64,000 nt of DNA from Aestuariivirga sp. (GCF_020252395.1 NZ_JADCDB010000002.1:186001-250000); one strand, 5' to 3'. Counted from the first letter of the stretch, positions 14,209 to 23,232 are shown. Translations and numbers: made by a program. Notes: a model not told the origin generated them from the letters alone.

Positions 14209-16012
14209 CCGCGTCCACCATGGCCCTGGCGCGCACTGCCCCCGTGGCGCTGACGATCCGCGTCACGCCGTCCAGCCGGACCTGAGGCGTCCTCGAGGCG
14301 CTTGCCGCGGTAACCGAGATCTGCTTGGTGACGCCGGACCGGAGGCCGCTGTTGTCCACCACCGTCAGGCGGGCCGTGTAGAGGCCGGGATTCGCATAGG
14401 TCTTGGTGGGGGTCTGCAGCGTGCCGGAATTGTCCACCGTGCCGTCGCCGAAGTCCCAGTAGTAGAAGCGGACGGCGCCATCCTTGTCGGTCGATTGTCT
14501 GGCGTCGAAGCGGATGGCGGCGGGTGCGATGCCGGCGGTGTCGCTGGCGGCGAGCACCGCAGCCGGCGGCGCGCCGGCCGCGGCGGCATAGCGGGCGGTG
14601 AGGCGGAAATTGCCGGCCGACCCATAGTCGGAATAGCCGGTGGCCGCCGGGTCACCCTGGCCCGTGCCGCGCACCGCGATGAAATAGTTGCCTGACGCCG
14701 GAAGCTGGAAGCTCAGCGTGGCGCCGAGGGTGTTCTGCGGGCTGGCGGCGGCCAGCACCTCGCCCGCACCGTTGAGCAACGAGAGCGCGAGATCGGCGTT
14801 GCCGGAGCGGGTTGCCGGGGCGAGCGTTGCGCTGAACGCGCCGGCTCTGGCCGTGATCGCGAACATGTCCACGTCGCCAGCCCGCTCGATAACGCCATCC
14901 TGCAGGCCGCCGCTGAAGGGCGCCGCTGAGTACACGGTGCCGCCAAAGTCATCCGCGCGCAGCGGCAGGCCGAAGCTCTGCGCCACCGCGAAGTCATCTT
15001 CCTTGTTATTGGCGCCGGCGTATTCGCCCTTGCTGAACTGGACGAGCGGCTTGTAGTAGCCCACGCCCATGATCGGGGCCCAGGCCGTCAGCGGATCGGC
15101 GCCGTGGCCGCTGTAATAGCCCGCGCTGGCAGTGCCGTCGTGGCTCAGGCCCATGTTGTGGCCGGCTTCGTGCGAGATGGCTTCCGCCACCGGCTTCTCG
15201 TCGCCCCTGTTCAGCATGTTGTGGAAAACCAGTGCCGGCTTGAACCTTTCGGTCGTGCTGTTGAACACGCCGACATAGGCGATGCCGCCGCAGGTGCAGG
15301 TGTAGACTCCAGCGCTGTTGGTGATCAGCACGGTTGTGCCGAACACGGTGTCGGCGCTGTTGCTGCGCGCCAGCCGGTCGGGCGGGGGCGCTTGCGTCGT
15401 CACGTCGACGTCGAAGGGCGCATAGTCCTCGGCGACCCGCTGCCAGATGTACTGGATGCGCTGCAGCTCCGCCGCGGAGAAGGCGGTGTTCACCGCGCCA
15501 TCGATGTCGAAGGGCTTGGCGGTGATGGTCTTGCCGGCGGTGTTCCAGGCCGTTCCGGTCAGGGTGGCGCCGTCGAAGTCGAGGTAGATCGTGCGGTTGG
15601 AGCCGGGCTTCGAGTGGAGCCGGAAGGTCTGGGCGAGGGGCGCAAGCTGGCCGTCGCCTGTGCCGCGCTGCGCGCCCGGCGCCGCGGCCTGCAGCGGCGC
15701 ATCGAGTTCCTCGACGACGAACATGCGGCCTTCCTTGTCGAGGCGGACGCGGCGGTCGGTCAGCAGCAGGTTGCGCAGCTGATCGGCCGACTTGCCGTAC
15801 CAGCTCGCCACCTCCGGCAGGCGGGCTCCGAGACGGTCGACCGCGGTTCGGCCGGAGACATTATTTTCGGCGAATTTCAGGACTGGGAAGCTGGGGCGCA
15901 GCCGCTCGCGCTGGATCTCCTGCGCTTCAACGCCTGGGACGGCGGAAAACAGAGCGCCCGCCGCAAGTGTTGCCGTCAAAAGGCGCGTGGCGCGCCCGAT
16001 ACCCATGAACAT
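14198..16012 (-). CDS. Secreted metzincin-like metalloprotease with PKD domain
   Basis: This 604-residue exported protein has a signal peptide (cleavage near 'VPGVEAQ'). Its catalytic domain contains the zinc motif 'SHEAGHNMGLSHDG' (HExxHxxGxxHD, residues about 290-303) and a later 'IMGVGYY' Met-turn candidate. A pre-peptidase-like beta domain follows ('GDVDMFAITARAGAFSATLAP', 'ADLALSLLNGAGEVLA'), then a PKD repeat ('DARQSTDKDGAVRFYYWDFGDGT') and a short C-terminal segment. The order resembles other bacterial secreted proteases with adhesive C-terminal domains. Substrate unknown. Confidence 0.82.
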   Translation of the reverse strand: MFMGIGRATRLLTATLAAGALFSAVPGVEAQEIQRERLRPSFPVLKFAENNVSGRTAVDRLGARLPEVASWYGKSADQLRNLLLTDRRVRLDKEGRMFVVEELDAPLQAAAPGAQRGTGDGQLAPLAQTFRLHSKPGSNRTIYLDFDGATLTGTAWNTAGKTITAKPFDIDGAVNTAFSAAELQRIQYIWQRVAEDYAPFDVDVTTQAPPPDRLARSNSADTVFGTTVLITNSAGVYTCTCGGIAYVGVFNSTTERFKPALVFHNMLNRGDEKPVAEAISHEAGHNMGLSHDGTASAGYYSGHGADPLTAWAPIMGVGYYKPLVQFSKGEYAGANNKEDDFAVAQSFGLPLRADDFGGTVYSAAPFSGGLQDGVIERAGDVDMFAITARAGAFSATLAPATRSGNADLALSLLNGAGEVLAAASPQNTLGATLSFQLPASGNYFIAVRGTGQGDPAATGYSDYGSAGNFRLTARYAAAAGAPPAAVLAASDTAGIAPAAIRFDARQSTDKDGAVRFYYWDFGDGTVDNSGTLQTPTKTYANPGLYTARLTVVDNSGLRSGVTKQISVTAASASRTPQVRLDGVTRIVSATGAVRARAMVDAVSR

Positions 16013-16313
16013 GTTCGCACCGGCCTTTCTTCACGAGCAGCTTCGGCGCCCGGAGGGCTGCCGCAATCGGCGTTACGTTACGAATTCCGCACAGAACGAA
16101 ACGCCGCCGGGTTGCCCGCCCCGCCGCATTCCGGAAGAACTTACTCTGCGAAGTTCCGCGTGCTTACATATGGCACGCATTTCCGCGCCGGACAGCGGAA
16201 GCCGGAACCAGGGTTATTGCGGGCCGTTCGGATTCGATAAGAATTGAGCGAGTGCCGATGCCGCGCGAAACGTGTTCCAGCGCCGATGCGCTGAATCCTT
16301 GTGCGGCCAGGGT
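16013..16313. other. Gene-free stretch between protease and ArsR genes
   Basis: No reading frame here looks coding. It should contain the protease promoter. The only clear structure is the inverted repeat GCGTGC-N9-GCACGC at 16158-16178, whose loop includes CATATG. Confidence 0.4.
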
Positions 16314-16670
16314 TCAGGGGCGGCGGCGCGGCATGGGGTGGGCCTCGCCTTTCAGCATGTCGTGCAGGGTGGAGATCAGGCGCGAGGCATCTTTGCTGGC
16401 GATCGAATAGAAGATGCTGCGGCCCTCGCGCCGCGCGGTCACCAGCCCGTCGAGGCGCAGCCGCGCCAGCTGCTGCGACACGGCGGCCTGCGGCATGTCC
16501 ATCAATTCCTCGATTTCGGAAACCGACTTCTCGCCGCCGGACAGCATGCACAGGATCAGCAGCCGTCCCTCGTGCGACAGCGATTTGAGGATGCCGGTGG
16601 CGCGGCGGGCCTTGGCGAGCAAGAGCTTGCGCTCTTTGCGCGTGACGCTTGGGAAATCGAGGATGCTCAT
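16314..16670 (-). CDS. ArsR-family transcriptional regulator
   Basis: This 118-residue winged-helix repressor has the ArsR/SmtB core 'LKSLSHEGRLLILCMLSGGEKSVSEIEELMDMPQAAVSQQLARLRLDGLVTARREGRSIFYSI'. It resembles the sulfide/persulfide sensors BigR and SqrR, including a cysteine (Cys41) in the helix before the HTH. The second sensing cysteine of those proteins, near the C-terminus, is absent ('LISTLHDMLKG'), so dithiol sensing as described for BigR is unlikely. No arsenic or sulfur gene is adjacent; the arsenite pump is over 40 kb away. It likely controls its own promoter. Confidence 0.85.
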   Translation of the reverse strand: MSILDFPSVTRKERKLLLAKARRATGILKSLSHEGRLLILCMLSGGEKSVSEIEELMDMPQAAVSQQLARLRLDGLVTARREGRSIFYSIASKDASRLISTLHDMLKGEAHPMPRRRP

Positions 16671-16815
16671 CTATTCTCACTCGCTGGTTGGACACGTCGA
16701 TCAGCAACGGCAGGGCCGCCCTGCCGGCACAAGCCGGGCGGCAGCATGGTTGCCGCAAAGGCAATTGCGGAGGCTGGGGTTTGGCCAAACAGCCTCTCCG
16801 CCCGGTTTTGTCACG

Positions 16816-17379
16816 TCAATCGTAGGGGCTGTTGCAGCGGTGCTTGCGCCCGTCATAACCCATATAGGTGTTGGTCCGGACGTTGTAGCTGCGGTAGCGG
16901 CCTTGGCACCAGGCGACATGGCGCGCACGCGCGCCGCCGCCGGAGTAGCCGCCATAATAACCGTAATTGTCTCCGGCCGCCGGGTTCCAGCCGGTGCTCC
17001 ACCACGGCCAAGGATACCAGAAGCCGCCATAGAAGTAATTGTAACCGGAATAACGGTAAGCATAACGCGGGCCATACCACCGGCCGTTGCGGTACCAGTT
17101 CGGGTTCCAGCCGCCGTTCCAGCGGCCATTGTTCCAGCGGCCGTTGTAGGGTGGCCGTCCATTCCACCCGTGGCCGGGGCCTCCCTGCCAGCCGCCGCCG
17201 TGCCAGGCGCCGCCCATGTCGCCGAGGCCGTCGCGCATGCCGCCGCCTCCGATGCTGCCGTCCATCGGCGGAATCCAAATCGTCCCGCCGCCGCTGCGCG
17301 CTTGCGCGGGCAGGCTGGTCAGCAAGGTTGCGGCCGCAAGCATGGCCGCTGCCAGCAGGCCAAAGCCGAATTTTTTCAT
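16816..17379 (-). CDS. BA14K-family secreted protein, Gly/Trp/Asn-rich
   Basis: This 187-residue protein has a signal peptide ('FGLLAAAMLAAATLLTSLPAQA'), a long low-complexity middle rich in Gly, Trp, Asn and Tyr ('GRWNNGRWNGGWNPNW'), and the BA14K domain at the C-terminus ('HVAWCQGRYRSYNVRTNTYMG', ending 'KHRCNSPYD'), with two cysteines likely disulfide-bonded. The Brucella BA14K protein is an immunoreactive, lectin-like surface protein. The ATG at 17379 matches the signal peptide; a frame extending upstream lacks one. Function here is unknown. Confidence 0.85.
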   Translation of the reverse strand: MKKFGFGLLAAAMLAAATLLTSLPAQARSGGGTIWIPPMDGSIGGGGMRDGLGDMGGAWHGGGWQGGPGHGWNGRPPYNGRWNNGRWNGGWNPNWYRNGRWYGPRYAYRYSGYNYFYGGFWYPWPWWSTGWNPAAGDNYGYYGGYSGGGARARHVAWCQGRYRSYNVRTNTYMGYDGRKHRCNSPYD

Positions 17380-17618
17380 GCCGGTCGATCTCCCAGAAGG
17401 CGCCGCATCTGATCCAACAGGTTGCCGGAAACCCAAGCGTGCGGACGGCGGTGACACCGCCTCCCCGTCAAACGCGGACCACGCACGGAACAAGTTTTCC
17501 GGACTTCGGTTTCGGGTGAGAACGTGGCAGAATCGTGTTGAGCGAAGAACAATCGTGCCGCATCCGCCGCCCAAAGCGGCGCCACCGGCCGGTGGAGACG
17601 CCGGGCCTTCCGCTTACG

Positions 17619-20279
17619 TCAGAGGATCTGCAGCTGCCTTCCGCCCAGCGAGGCGAAGGAGCGGGCGCGGCAAGTGAGCACAATGACCTGCTGGTTCTTG
17701 CCGGCGCGGTTGAGCGCATCGAACATCTGCTCGATGCGGCCGTCATCCGAAAACACCAGCGCATCGTCGAGGATCACCGGCACGTCCGAGCCCCGCTCGC
17801 AGATCATGGCGCCCATGGCCAGCCGCACCAGCACCGCGATCTGCTCCTGCGTGCCGAGCGACAGGCGGCCGAAGAGTTCCGCCGCGGGGCCCGACCGGCT
17901 GAGGCCCGCGATGGCGAAGTTCTCGCCGAGCGCGATCTCGGCGCGCGGAAAGACGTCGTTGAGGAAAGGCTTGAGGTGGCGGCGCAGCGGCGCGTTCAGC
18001 TGCTCGCGGCGCTCGGCGTAGCTTTCGTCCACGGTCTTGCGCAGCAGCTTCAGCACCTCGACGCGCTCGGCGATGCGCGCCTCTTCGGCGAGCGTCATCT
18101 CCTGCTGCAGCTTCAGCGTGGCGGCGCGCTCGCCAAGCCCGTCGCCGCCCGCGACCTGCACCTCGCCCTCCAGCCTGGCCATGCGCTCGCGCAGCTGGTC
18201 GGCCTTGTCCTGCTGGCCCTTCAGCGCGGACTCGAGGCGTTCGGCGCGTGCCTTCAGGCGTTCGGCCTCGCCCTCCTCCGGCGCCTGCAGCTGCTTCTCC
18301 GCCAGCAGTGCGGCCTTGATGCGGTGGGCATCGCGGCGTTGGGCGAGCTCCGCCTCCTGCGCGGCGAGCAGCGCCTCACGCCTGTCGTCGGGAAGAAGCG
18401 CCAACTCCGAGGCGAGCTGCGCGTGGATCGCCTCCGTCTGGCCCTGCAGCGTAGCGCGCGACTGGACGAGGCGCGTCTCCGCCTCCTTCTGTGCATTCGC
18501 CTGCGCGTCGATGCCGCTGCGTTGGGCGCGCAGCTCGCCGCGGCGGCTGGCGGCCCGCTGCGTGCGAGCCTCGATCTCTGAGACCGCTGGCAGGGGTTGC
18601 GCCTCGTGCGCGCCGTGCTTCGCCTCGGCGTCGATCTCGCCTGCCGCCGCCTGCAGGCGCTCGATCTCGGCCGTGACGCTCTCTTTCACCGCAAGTGCGT
18701 TGCGCTCCGCCCGCAGTTCGCGGGCCTGCTCCTCCAGCACCACGCGTTCGGCGCGCAGCCGGCGGAGGTCCGCGGCATCCCGAGCACCGCAGGCCGAGAG
18801 CAGGGCCTTCAGCTTTTCGCGCTGGCCGGCCAGCGCCTTCTCCGCCGCATCGCGCGTCGCTTGCGGGGGTGTGATGGTAATTGACACGTCGCTGCCGACG
18901 GCGATGACCACTGCCTCCGTCACCGAGCGCGCCGAGACGCCGGCGACGCTCTTGCCGTCAATGCGCACATCCGCGCCGGGTCTCGCCTCGACGCTGATGC
19001 GCGGCGCGCCTGCCTCGAGGCGGGCGCGGAGCTTCGCTTCCTCCTGCTCCAGGGCTTCGAGGGATTTGAGCGCTGTCTCGTCGGCGCGCGCGGCCTTTAG
19101 CGCCGCGTCATTGGCAGCGGTCCGGCTGCGCAACTCGTCCAATTGTTTCAGCCGCGCGGCGAGCGTGGCGCGCTGGGCGAGTTTGGCGCTGAGCCCGGCC
19201 AAGCGGGCGAGTTCGCGTTCCTCGGCGTCAAGCGCATCGGCCTCCGCCTCGATCGCCACCTTGCGCAGGCGGAGCTCCTTCAGGGCCGCGGCGACGGCGG
19301 CCAACTGCTGGTCGATGGGCGAAAGCCGCGCCAGCAATTCGTCGAGCCGCGCCCGCTGGCCGTCGATGGCCGCCGCGCGGCGCTTCATCTCGTCCCGCTT
19401 TTCTTCCTGCGACCGGACGAGCTCGTGGGCCTGGCGCTCATCGTCGCGCAGCCGCTTCAGCTCCTCGCCCGCCTTCTCGGCGGCGGCGAGCTTCTGGCGC
19501 GCGCCGTCGAGATCGGCCTTCATCGCCTGCGCGGCGGCGGGGTCGCTGGCCAGGCGATAGTCGGCCCGCAGCCGCGCCAGCTCGTCAAGCTTGACGTCGA
19601 GGGCCGCAAGCCGTGCTTCGACGTCGAGGCGCTCTGCGGCGAGCCTGGCGTTGTCCTCGATCGCCGCATGGAGCGGGCCGCCGGTTCTGGCCTTGCCGCT
19701 GTCGGTCAAGTAGCGCGAGAGTTCATCCTTCACCGCGCCCAGCAGCTGGCGGGCGCGCTCGCCGCCCACAAGGGCGCCCACCTCCTGCTGGATCACCGCA
19801 TTGAGCTGGCTCGCCGCCGCTTCCGATGGCTCAGGCAGCGCGAAGGAGTGGCCCTGCTGCACCCAGAGCAGGCCATAGCTCGCCTCGTCCAGCGCGCGCG
19901 CCGATTTGGGCGCGATTCCGAGCAGGTCCCACACCTGCTCGTCGGCTTCCGCATTGCGCGCGATCTCCACGCCATCGCGCGTGAGGCTCGCCGACTTGCT
20001 TTTGAGGAAGGACTTGGCGATCTCGTAGCGCCTGCCACCATGTTCGAAGCCAACCCTGATTACAACAGGAAGTGACAGGCCGTCGGTGGCCAGGGTCGCT
20101 ATGTCTTTCGTCACCGAGGAGTGGCGCTCGAACAGGCAGGTACGGATGGCGCGGAACAGGGTGGACTTGCCGGCTTCATTGCGCGCCGCGAGAATGTTCA
20201 CGCCCGGGCCGAAGCCCTCGATCCTCGCCGATGTGCCGAAGCGGCCGCAGCCTTCGACGGACACATGGAGAAGCTTCAT
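17619..20279 (-). CDS. SbcC/YhaN-like coiled-coil ATPase
   Basis: This 886-residue SMC-type ATPase has an N-terminal Walker A ('NILAARNEAGKSTLFRAI'), two long coiled coils (about 180-420 and 475-780), a compact beta-rich insertion at the turn (about residues 425-470, 'ISVEARPGADVRIDGKSVAG') and C-terminal signature 'GRLSLGTQEQIAVLVRLA' plus Walker B 'VPVILDDALVF'. No CxxC zinc hook is present, which separates it from classical SbcC/Rad50. Its ATG overlaps the stop codon of the nuclease gene (ATGA), the arrangement of SbcDC and YhaON pairs. A role in processing DNA ends is inferred. Confidence 0.85.
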   Translation of the reverse strand: MKLLHVSVEGCGRFGTSARIEGFGPGVNILAARNEAGKSTLFRAIRTCLFERHSSVTKDIATLATDGLSLPVVIRVGFEHGGRRYEIAKSFLKSKSASLTRDGVEIARNAEADEQVWDLLGIAPKSARALDEASYGLLWVQQGHSFALPEPSEAAASQLNAVIQQEVGALVGGERARQLLGAVKDELSRYLTDSGKARTGGPLHAAIEDNARLAAERLDVEARLAALDVKLDELARLRADYRLASDPAAAQAMKADLDGARQKLAAAEKAGEELKRLRDDERQAHELVRSQEEKRDEMKRRAAAIDGQRARLDELLARLSPIDQQLAAVAAALKELRLRKVAIEAEADALDAEERELARLAGLSAKLAQRATLAARLKQLDELRSRTAANDAALKAARADETALKSLEALEQEEAKLRARLEAGAPRISVEARPGADVRIDGKSVAGVSARSVTEAVVIAVGSDVSITITPPQATRDAAEKALAGQREKLKALLSACGARDAADLRRLRAERVVLEEQARELRAERNALAVKESVTAEIERLQAAAGEIDAEAKHGAHEAQPLPAVSEIEARTQRAASRRGELRAQRSGIDAQANAQKEAETRLVQSRATLQGQTEAIHAQLASELALLPDDRREALLAAQEAELAQRRDAHRIKAALLAEKQLQAPEEGEAERLKARAERLESALKGQQDKADQLRERMARLEGEVQVAGGDGLGERAATLKLQQEMTLAEEARIAERVEVLKLLRKTVDESYAERREQLNAPLRRHLKPFLNDVFPRAEIALGENFAIAGLSRSGPAAELFGRLSLGTQEQIAVLVRLAMGAMICERGSDVPVILDDALVFSDDGRIEQMFDALNRAGKNQQVIVLTCRARSFASLGGRQLQIL

Positions 20280-21400
20280 GCCGCCTCTCCCCGCCCGTCC
20301 CGCGTGAGGAGATAGAGCTGCACCAGCGCCTCTTCGGCGCGGCGGCGCTCCACCGGACTCGCGGCCTCATTCTCCGCCTGCTGCCGCAGTTTTTCGGCGG
20401 CCTCGCGCAGCACGCCGTCGAAATCGATCGTCTCGAGGTCGGCCAGGGTGGGGCGCACATGCAACGCCGCCAGATCGGGCTCGCACCAGAACATGGCGGC
20501 CTCAAGCGACGCAAGGCGGCGCGCGAGTCCGGCGCGCGCCGTCAGATCCAGCGTGCCGGCGAGGTGAAGCCGCAACACGAGGCTCGAGAGATCGGGGAGC
20601 GCGCGCAACCGCGCCTCGAGGCCGTCCAGACCGGCGGCGTCCGACAGATGCTCCGTCTGAGTGAGCCAGCGATAGACGCCGGTGCGATGCGGCGTTACCT
20701 TGGCGGGAGCGCCAGGGCCTGCGATGTCCACCAGCAGGACCTGCCCCATTTCCTGGCTGTTGAAGCGGTCGGCCTCGGGTGTTCCGGCATACCAGGTGGT
20801 GGGACTGATCTGCAGCGTGCCGTGCCAGTCGCCCAGTGCGAGGTATTCGAGGCGCGCGCGCTTCGCCCGGTCCGCGGCGATCGGGTTGTTCGCTTCGCCC
20901 GGGTCGAAGCCATGGACCGAGCCATGGGCGAGGCCGATGCGGATCTTGCCGGCAGCACTTTCCGCCCGGTCCATCCATTCGGTGAGGTCGTTCACCTCGC
21001 TCTTGCGGCGCAAGGGGGCGGGAAGCAGCACGGCATCATCGCCCAGTGGCGCAACCTCCGGCGTGAGGTGAAGCAGGACGTTCTCCGGCAGGCCGAGCGC
21101 GCGGGCGCGGTCCCACAGACCGTTGCCGCGGTGATAGTCGTGGTTGCCGGAAATCACGTGCCAGAAAACGGCGGGGAAATTGCGCATGCGCTCCAGGGGT
21201 TCCAGCAGGGTCTTCGGCGCCGGAGCCTCGTTGTCATAGAGGTCGCCCGCCACCAGAACATGGGCGGCGCCCTCGGCCAGCGCCAGGCGGCCGATCGTTT
21301 CGATAGCGGAAAGCCGCGCCTGGCGCAGCACGCTCTCCTTCTCGCCGAAGTTCCGGAAGGGCTTGCCGATCTGCCAGTCCGCCGTGTGGATGAATCGCAT
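20276..21400 (-). CDS. SbcD/YhaO-like DNA repair exonuclease
   Basis: This 374-residue calcineurin-like phosphoesterase has the Mre11/SbcD motifs in order: 'FIHTADWQIGKPF' (D, H), 'VLVAGDLYDNEAP' (GD), 'VISGNHDYHRG' (GNHD), 'GLAHGSVHG' and 'LALGDWHGT' (GDxH). A C-terminal helical region probably docks on the ATPase. The gene overlaps the SbcC-like gene by four bases. The start at 21400 puts the first metal motif where it belongs. Confidence 0.87.
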   Translation of the reverse strand: MRFIHTADWQIGKPFRNFGEKESVLRQARLSAIETIGRLALAEGAAHVLVAGDLYDNEAPAPKTLLEPLERMRNFPAVFWHVISGNHDYHRGNGLWDRARALGLPENVLLHLTPEVAPLGDDAVLLPAPLRRKSEVNDLTEWMDRAESAAGKIRIGLAHGSVHGFDPGEANNPIAADRAKRARLEYLALGDWHGTLQISPTTWYAGTPEADRFNSQEMGQVLLVDIAGPGAPAKVTPHRTGVYRWLTQTEHLSDAAGLDGLEARLRALPDLSSLVLRLHLAGTLDLTARAGLARRLASLEAAMFWCEPDLAALHVRPTLADLETIDFDGVLREAAEKLRQQAENEAASPVERRRAEEALVQLYLLTRDGRGEAA

Positions 21401-21557
21401 TGGGTCAGCATGGAAGCCCCGGCGCCGGGGGTCAACCGCCACTCTCCGGCGCATGTTCCGGCCAGGTGATTCAACCTGACCGGCACAGGCGCGAGATTCC
21501 GCTGGCGAAACGACGCGCAACTCCCCATATCGCTGACCGGGATCTAAGGAGGTTGCC

Positions 21558-21986
21558 ATGTCCCTGCTGTTGAACATCGTCTGGATCCTGCTGGGCGGCG
21601 CCTGGATGGCGCTGGGCTGGCTGGTCGCCGCTGTGATCATGACGGTGACGATCGTGGGAATCCCGTGGGCGCGGGCCGCCGTCAACATCGCGCTCTATAC
21701 GCTGATGCCCTTCGGCTACACCGCCGTGCCGCGAGACCGGCACACGGGGCAGGAAGACATCGGCACCGGCGCGCTTGGCGCCATCGGCAATATCCTGTGG
21801 TTGGTTTTCGCCGGATGGTGGCTGGCGCTGATGCACCTGTTCTGGGCTGTGCTCTATGCCGTCACCATCATCGGCATTCCTTTTGCCTGGGCGCACCTGA
21901 AGCTCGCCGGCATTGCGTTGTGGCCGATCGGCAAGATGATCGTGCCGAAGGACGAGGCGGGCACGCCACTGCGCCCACGCATCTGA
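21558..21986 (+). CDS. yccF: YccF-family inner membrane protein
   Basis: This 142-residue protein holds two copies of the YccF domain: 'LLLNIVWILLGGAWMALGWL...TIVGIPWARAAVNIALYTLMPFG' and 'AIGNILWLVFAGWWLALMHL...TIIGIPFAWAHLKLAGIALWPIG'. Each has a hydrophobic pair and the motif T-I-x-G-I-P-x-A. AAGGAGG precedes the ATG. Function is not established in any organism I can cite. Confidence 0.88.
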   Translation: MSLLLNIVWILLGGAWMALGWLVAAVIMTVTIVGIPWARAAVNIALYTLMPFGYTAVPRDRHTGQEDIGTGALGAIGNILWLVFAGWWLALMHLFWAVLYAVTIIGIPFAWAHLKLAGIALWPIGKMIVPKDEAGTPLRPRI

Positions 21987-22090
21987 TCAGGACACACGCT
22001 TCCCGCGGAACGCGTCCACCGCGCGCATCACGCCATGCCGGCTCAAGCCCGCCGGACGTCCTGCCGAAACCCATCGAAGGAAGAAAGTCC

Positions 22091-22119
22091 TTGACAGCGC
22101 GCGCTCGATGTGCTAGAAA
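22091..22119 (+). promoter_or_regulatory. Near-consensus sigma70 promoter without an obvious gene
   Basis: TTGACA (22091-22096), a 17-base GC-rich spacer, then TAGAAA (22114-22119) predict a start near 22126. It is one of the best promoter matches in the window, yet no protein gene of normal size follows on this strand. Confidence 0.6.
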
Positions 22120-22250
22120 GGCGCATACTCCAGAAATAGGCAACGATGTCGAACGCCCGGGGCTTCATTGCCTGACGGGCCGGAGGTTTTGGTGGAGATG
22201 GGCGCGCTTTTCCGGATGTTGTGGGCCGCGGTGCTGTTCGCAGGTGTGCG

Positions 22251-22283
22251 CAGCCGGATGCCAGCTTTCGCCGGCATGACGGC
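22251..22283. repeat. Second copy of REP-like repeat
   Basis: GCCGGATGCCAGC...CGCCGGCATGACGG resembles, in the other orientation, the arms of the 3108-3190 element (CGTCA-CCGGCG...CCGG). Such elements are usually intergenic, as here. Confidence 0.45.
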
Positions 22284-22302
22284 GGAGTGGGTGATGGAAA
22301 GG

Positions 22303-22331
22303 AAAATGCCCGGGACAATTCCGGGCATTTT
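22303..22331. terminator. Bidirectional terminator
   Basis: AAAATGCCCGGG (22303-22314) and CCGGGCATTTT (22321-22331) form a stem with A-run and T-run on both sides, so it can stop the candidate small RNA from the left and the ABC transporter operon (ending at 22357) from the right. Confidence 0.85.
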
Positions 22332-22356
22332 GCTGTTCGAGAGGTGGCTTTGCCGC

Positions 22357-23232
22357 CTATTGCGTGGGCGGGAAGGCGGCCTGGGGTTGGTCGCGGCCGG
22401 CGGCTTCGGCCTTGGCCACCTGCTCCTTGGTTCCGGCGCGCGCGGCGAGGGCCTTTTCCTTGCGGCGGCGGGCGAACTCGACATAGAGCATGATGACCAG
22501 CGTCACCACGATGAGGATCAAAGCGAGCGCGTTGATGGTGGGCGTGATGCCGCTTCTGACCTTCGAGAAGACATAGACCGTCAGCGTGTCATAGGTGCCG
22601 CGGGTGAAGAGCGTGGTGTTGAAGTTCTCGATCGACTGGAAGAAGGCAATGGCCGCGCCCGCGCCGAGCGCCGGATAGAGGTGCGGCAGCAGGATGCGGC
22701 GGACCACCTGGCTGTAGTTGGCGCCGAGGTCGAGGGCGGCTTCCTCAAGCCCGCGGTCGAAGCTCTGCAGGCGGGCGAGCACCATCAGCATGACGAAGGC
22801 CGAGATGTAGGACGCCTGGCCGAGTGCCGAAAGGTGGAGGCCGGCGCTGACGCCGAACTCGTTCCAGAACAGCAGCGTCGAGATGCCAATGACCGCACCC
22901 GGCGTAAGGATGGGCGCCACCATGAGGGCGTAGAGCACGGTGCGCGTCTTTCCGGCGAGGCTGTTGATGAGGATCGCCGCCGCGGTGCCGATGGGCACCG
23001 AGATGATGACCACCGCAATTGCCACCAGGATGGTGTTGCGGAAAGCTTCCCACATCCGCTTGTCCTGGAACAGTTCGATGAACCAGCGGCCGGTGAGGCC
23101 GGCCCACGGGTAGACCGAGGGGAAGGCGGAATCGTTGAGCGCCGCACCACCCATGACCGCCAGCGGCAGCAGCATGTAGAGCAGGAAGATGAAGATGTAG
23201 AGGTTGAACAGCCAGTTGGACTTCGCGTTCAT
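22357..23232 (-). CDS. ABC transporter permease, PotC type
   Basis: This 291-residue inner-membrane permease has six helices and the EAA loop 'LEEAALDLGANYSQVVRRILLPHLYPAL', which docks on the ATPase. The sequence fits the PotC subfamily of polyamine/opine-type importers. The C-terminus is an unusually long charged tail rich in Ala, Lys and Gln. It is the last gene of the operon, six bases after the partner permease. Confidence 0.9.
   Translation of the reverse strand: MNAKSNWLFNLYIFIFLLYMLLPLAVMGGAALNDSAFPSVYPWAGLTGRWFIELFQDKRMWEAFRNTILVAIAVVIISVPIGTAAAILINSLAGKTRTVLYALMVAPILTPGAVIGISTLLFWNEFGVSAGLHLSALGQASYISAFVMLMVLARLQSFDRGLEEAALDLGANYSQVVRRILLPHLYPALGAGAAIAFFQSIENFNTTLFTRGTYDTLTVYVFSKVRSGITPTINALALILIVVTLVIMLYVEFARRRKEKALAARAGTKEQVAKAEAAGRDQPQAAFPPTQ

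Larger units (their letters stand above)
22126..22331 (+). ncRNA. Candidate small RNA (about 200 nt)
   Basis: The region runs from the predicted start of the TTGACA/TAGAAA promoter to a Rho-independent terminator. Near its 5' end AGGCAA and TTGCCT can close a hairpin that holds a nine-codon frame, MSNARGFIA-stop (22146-22175). A REP-like repeat occupies 22251-22283. Either an unrecognised small RNA or leader, or the leftover promoter of a lost gene, would explain it. No known RNA family is recognised. Confidence 0.35.

Noticed and set aside
17582-17595. 14-base palindrome CCACCGGCCGGTGG as an operator
   Set aside because: Short GC palindromes are expected often in DNA of this composition, and no promoter or other sign accompanies it.
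19143-20075. Plus-strand frames opposite the SbcC-like gene
   Set aside because: They are mirrors of coiled-coil codons (GCG/CGC rich); they have no ribosome site or recognisable domain.
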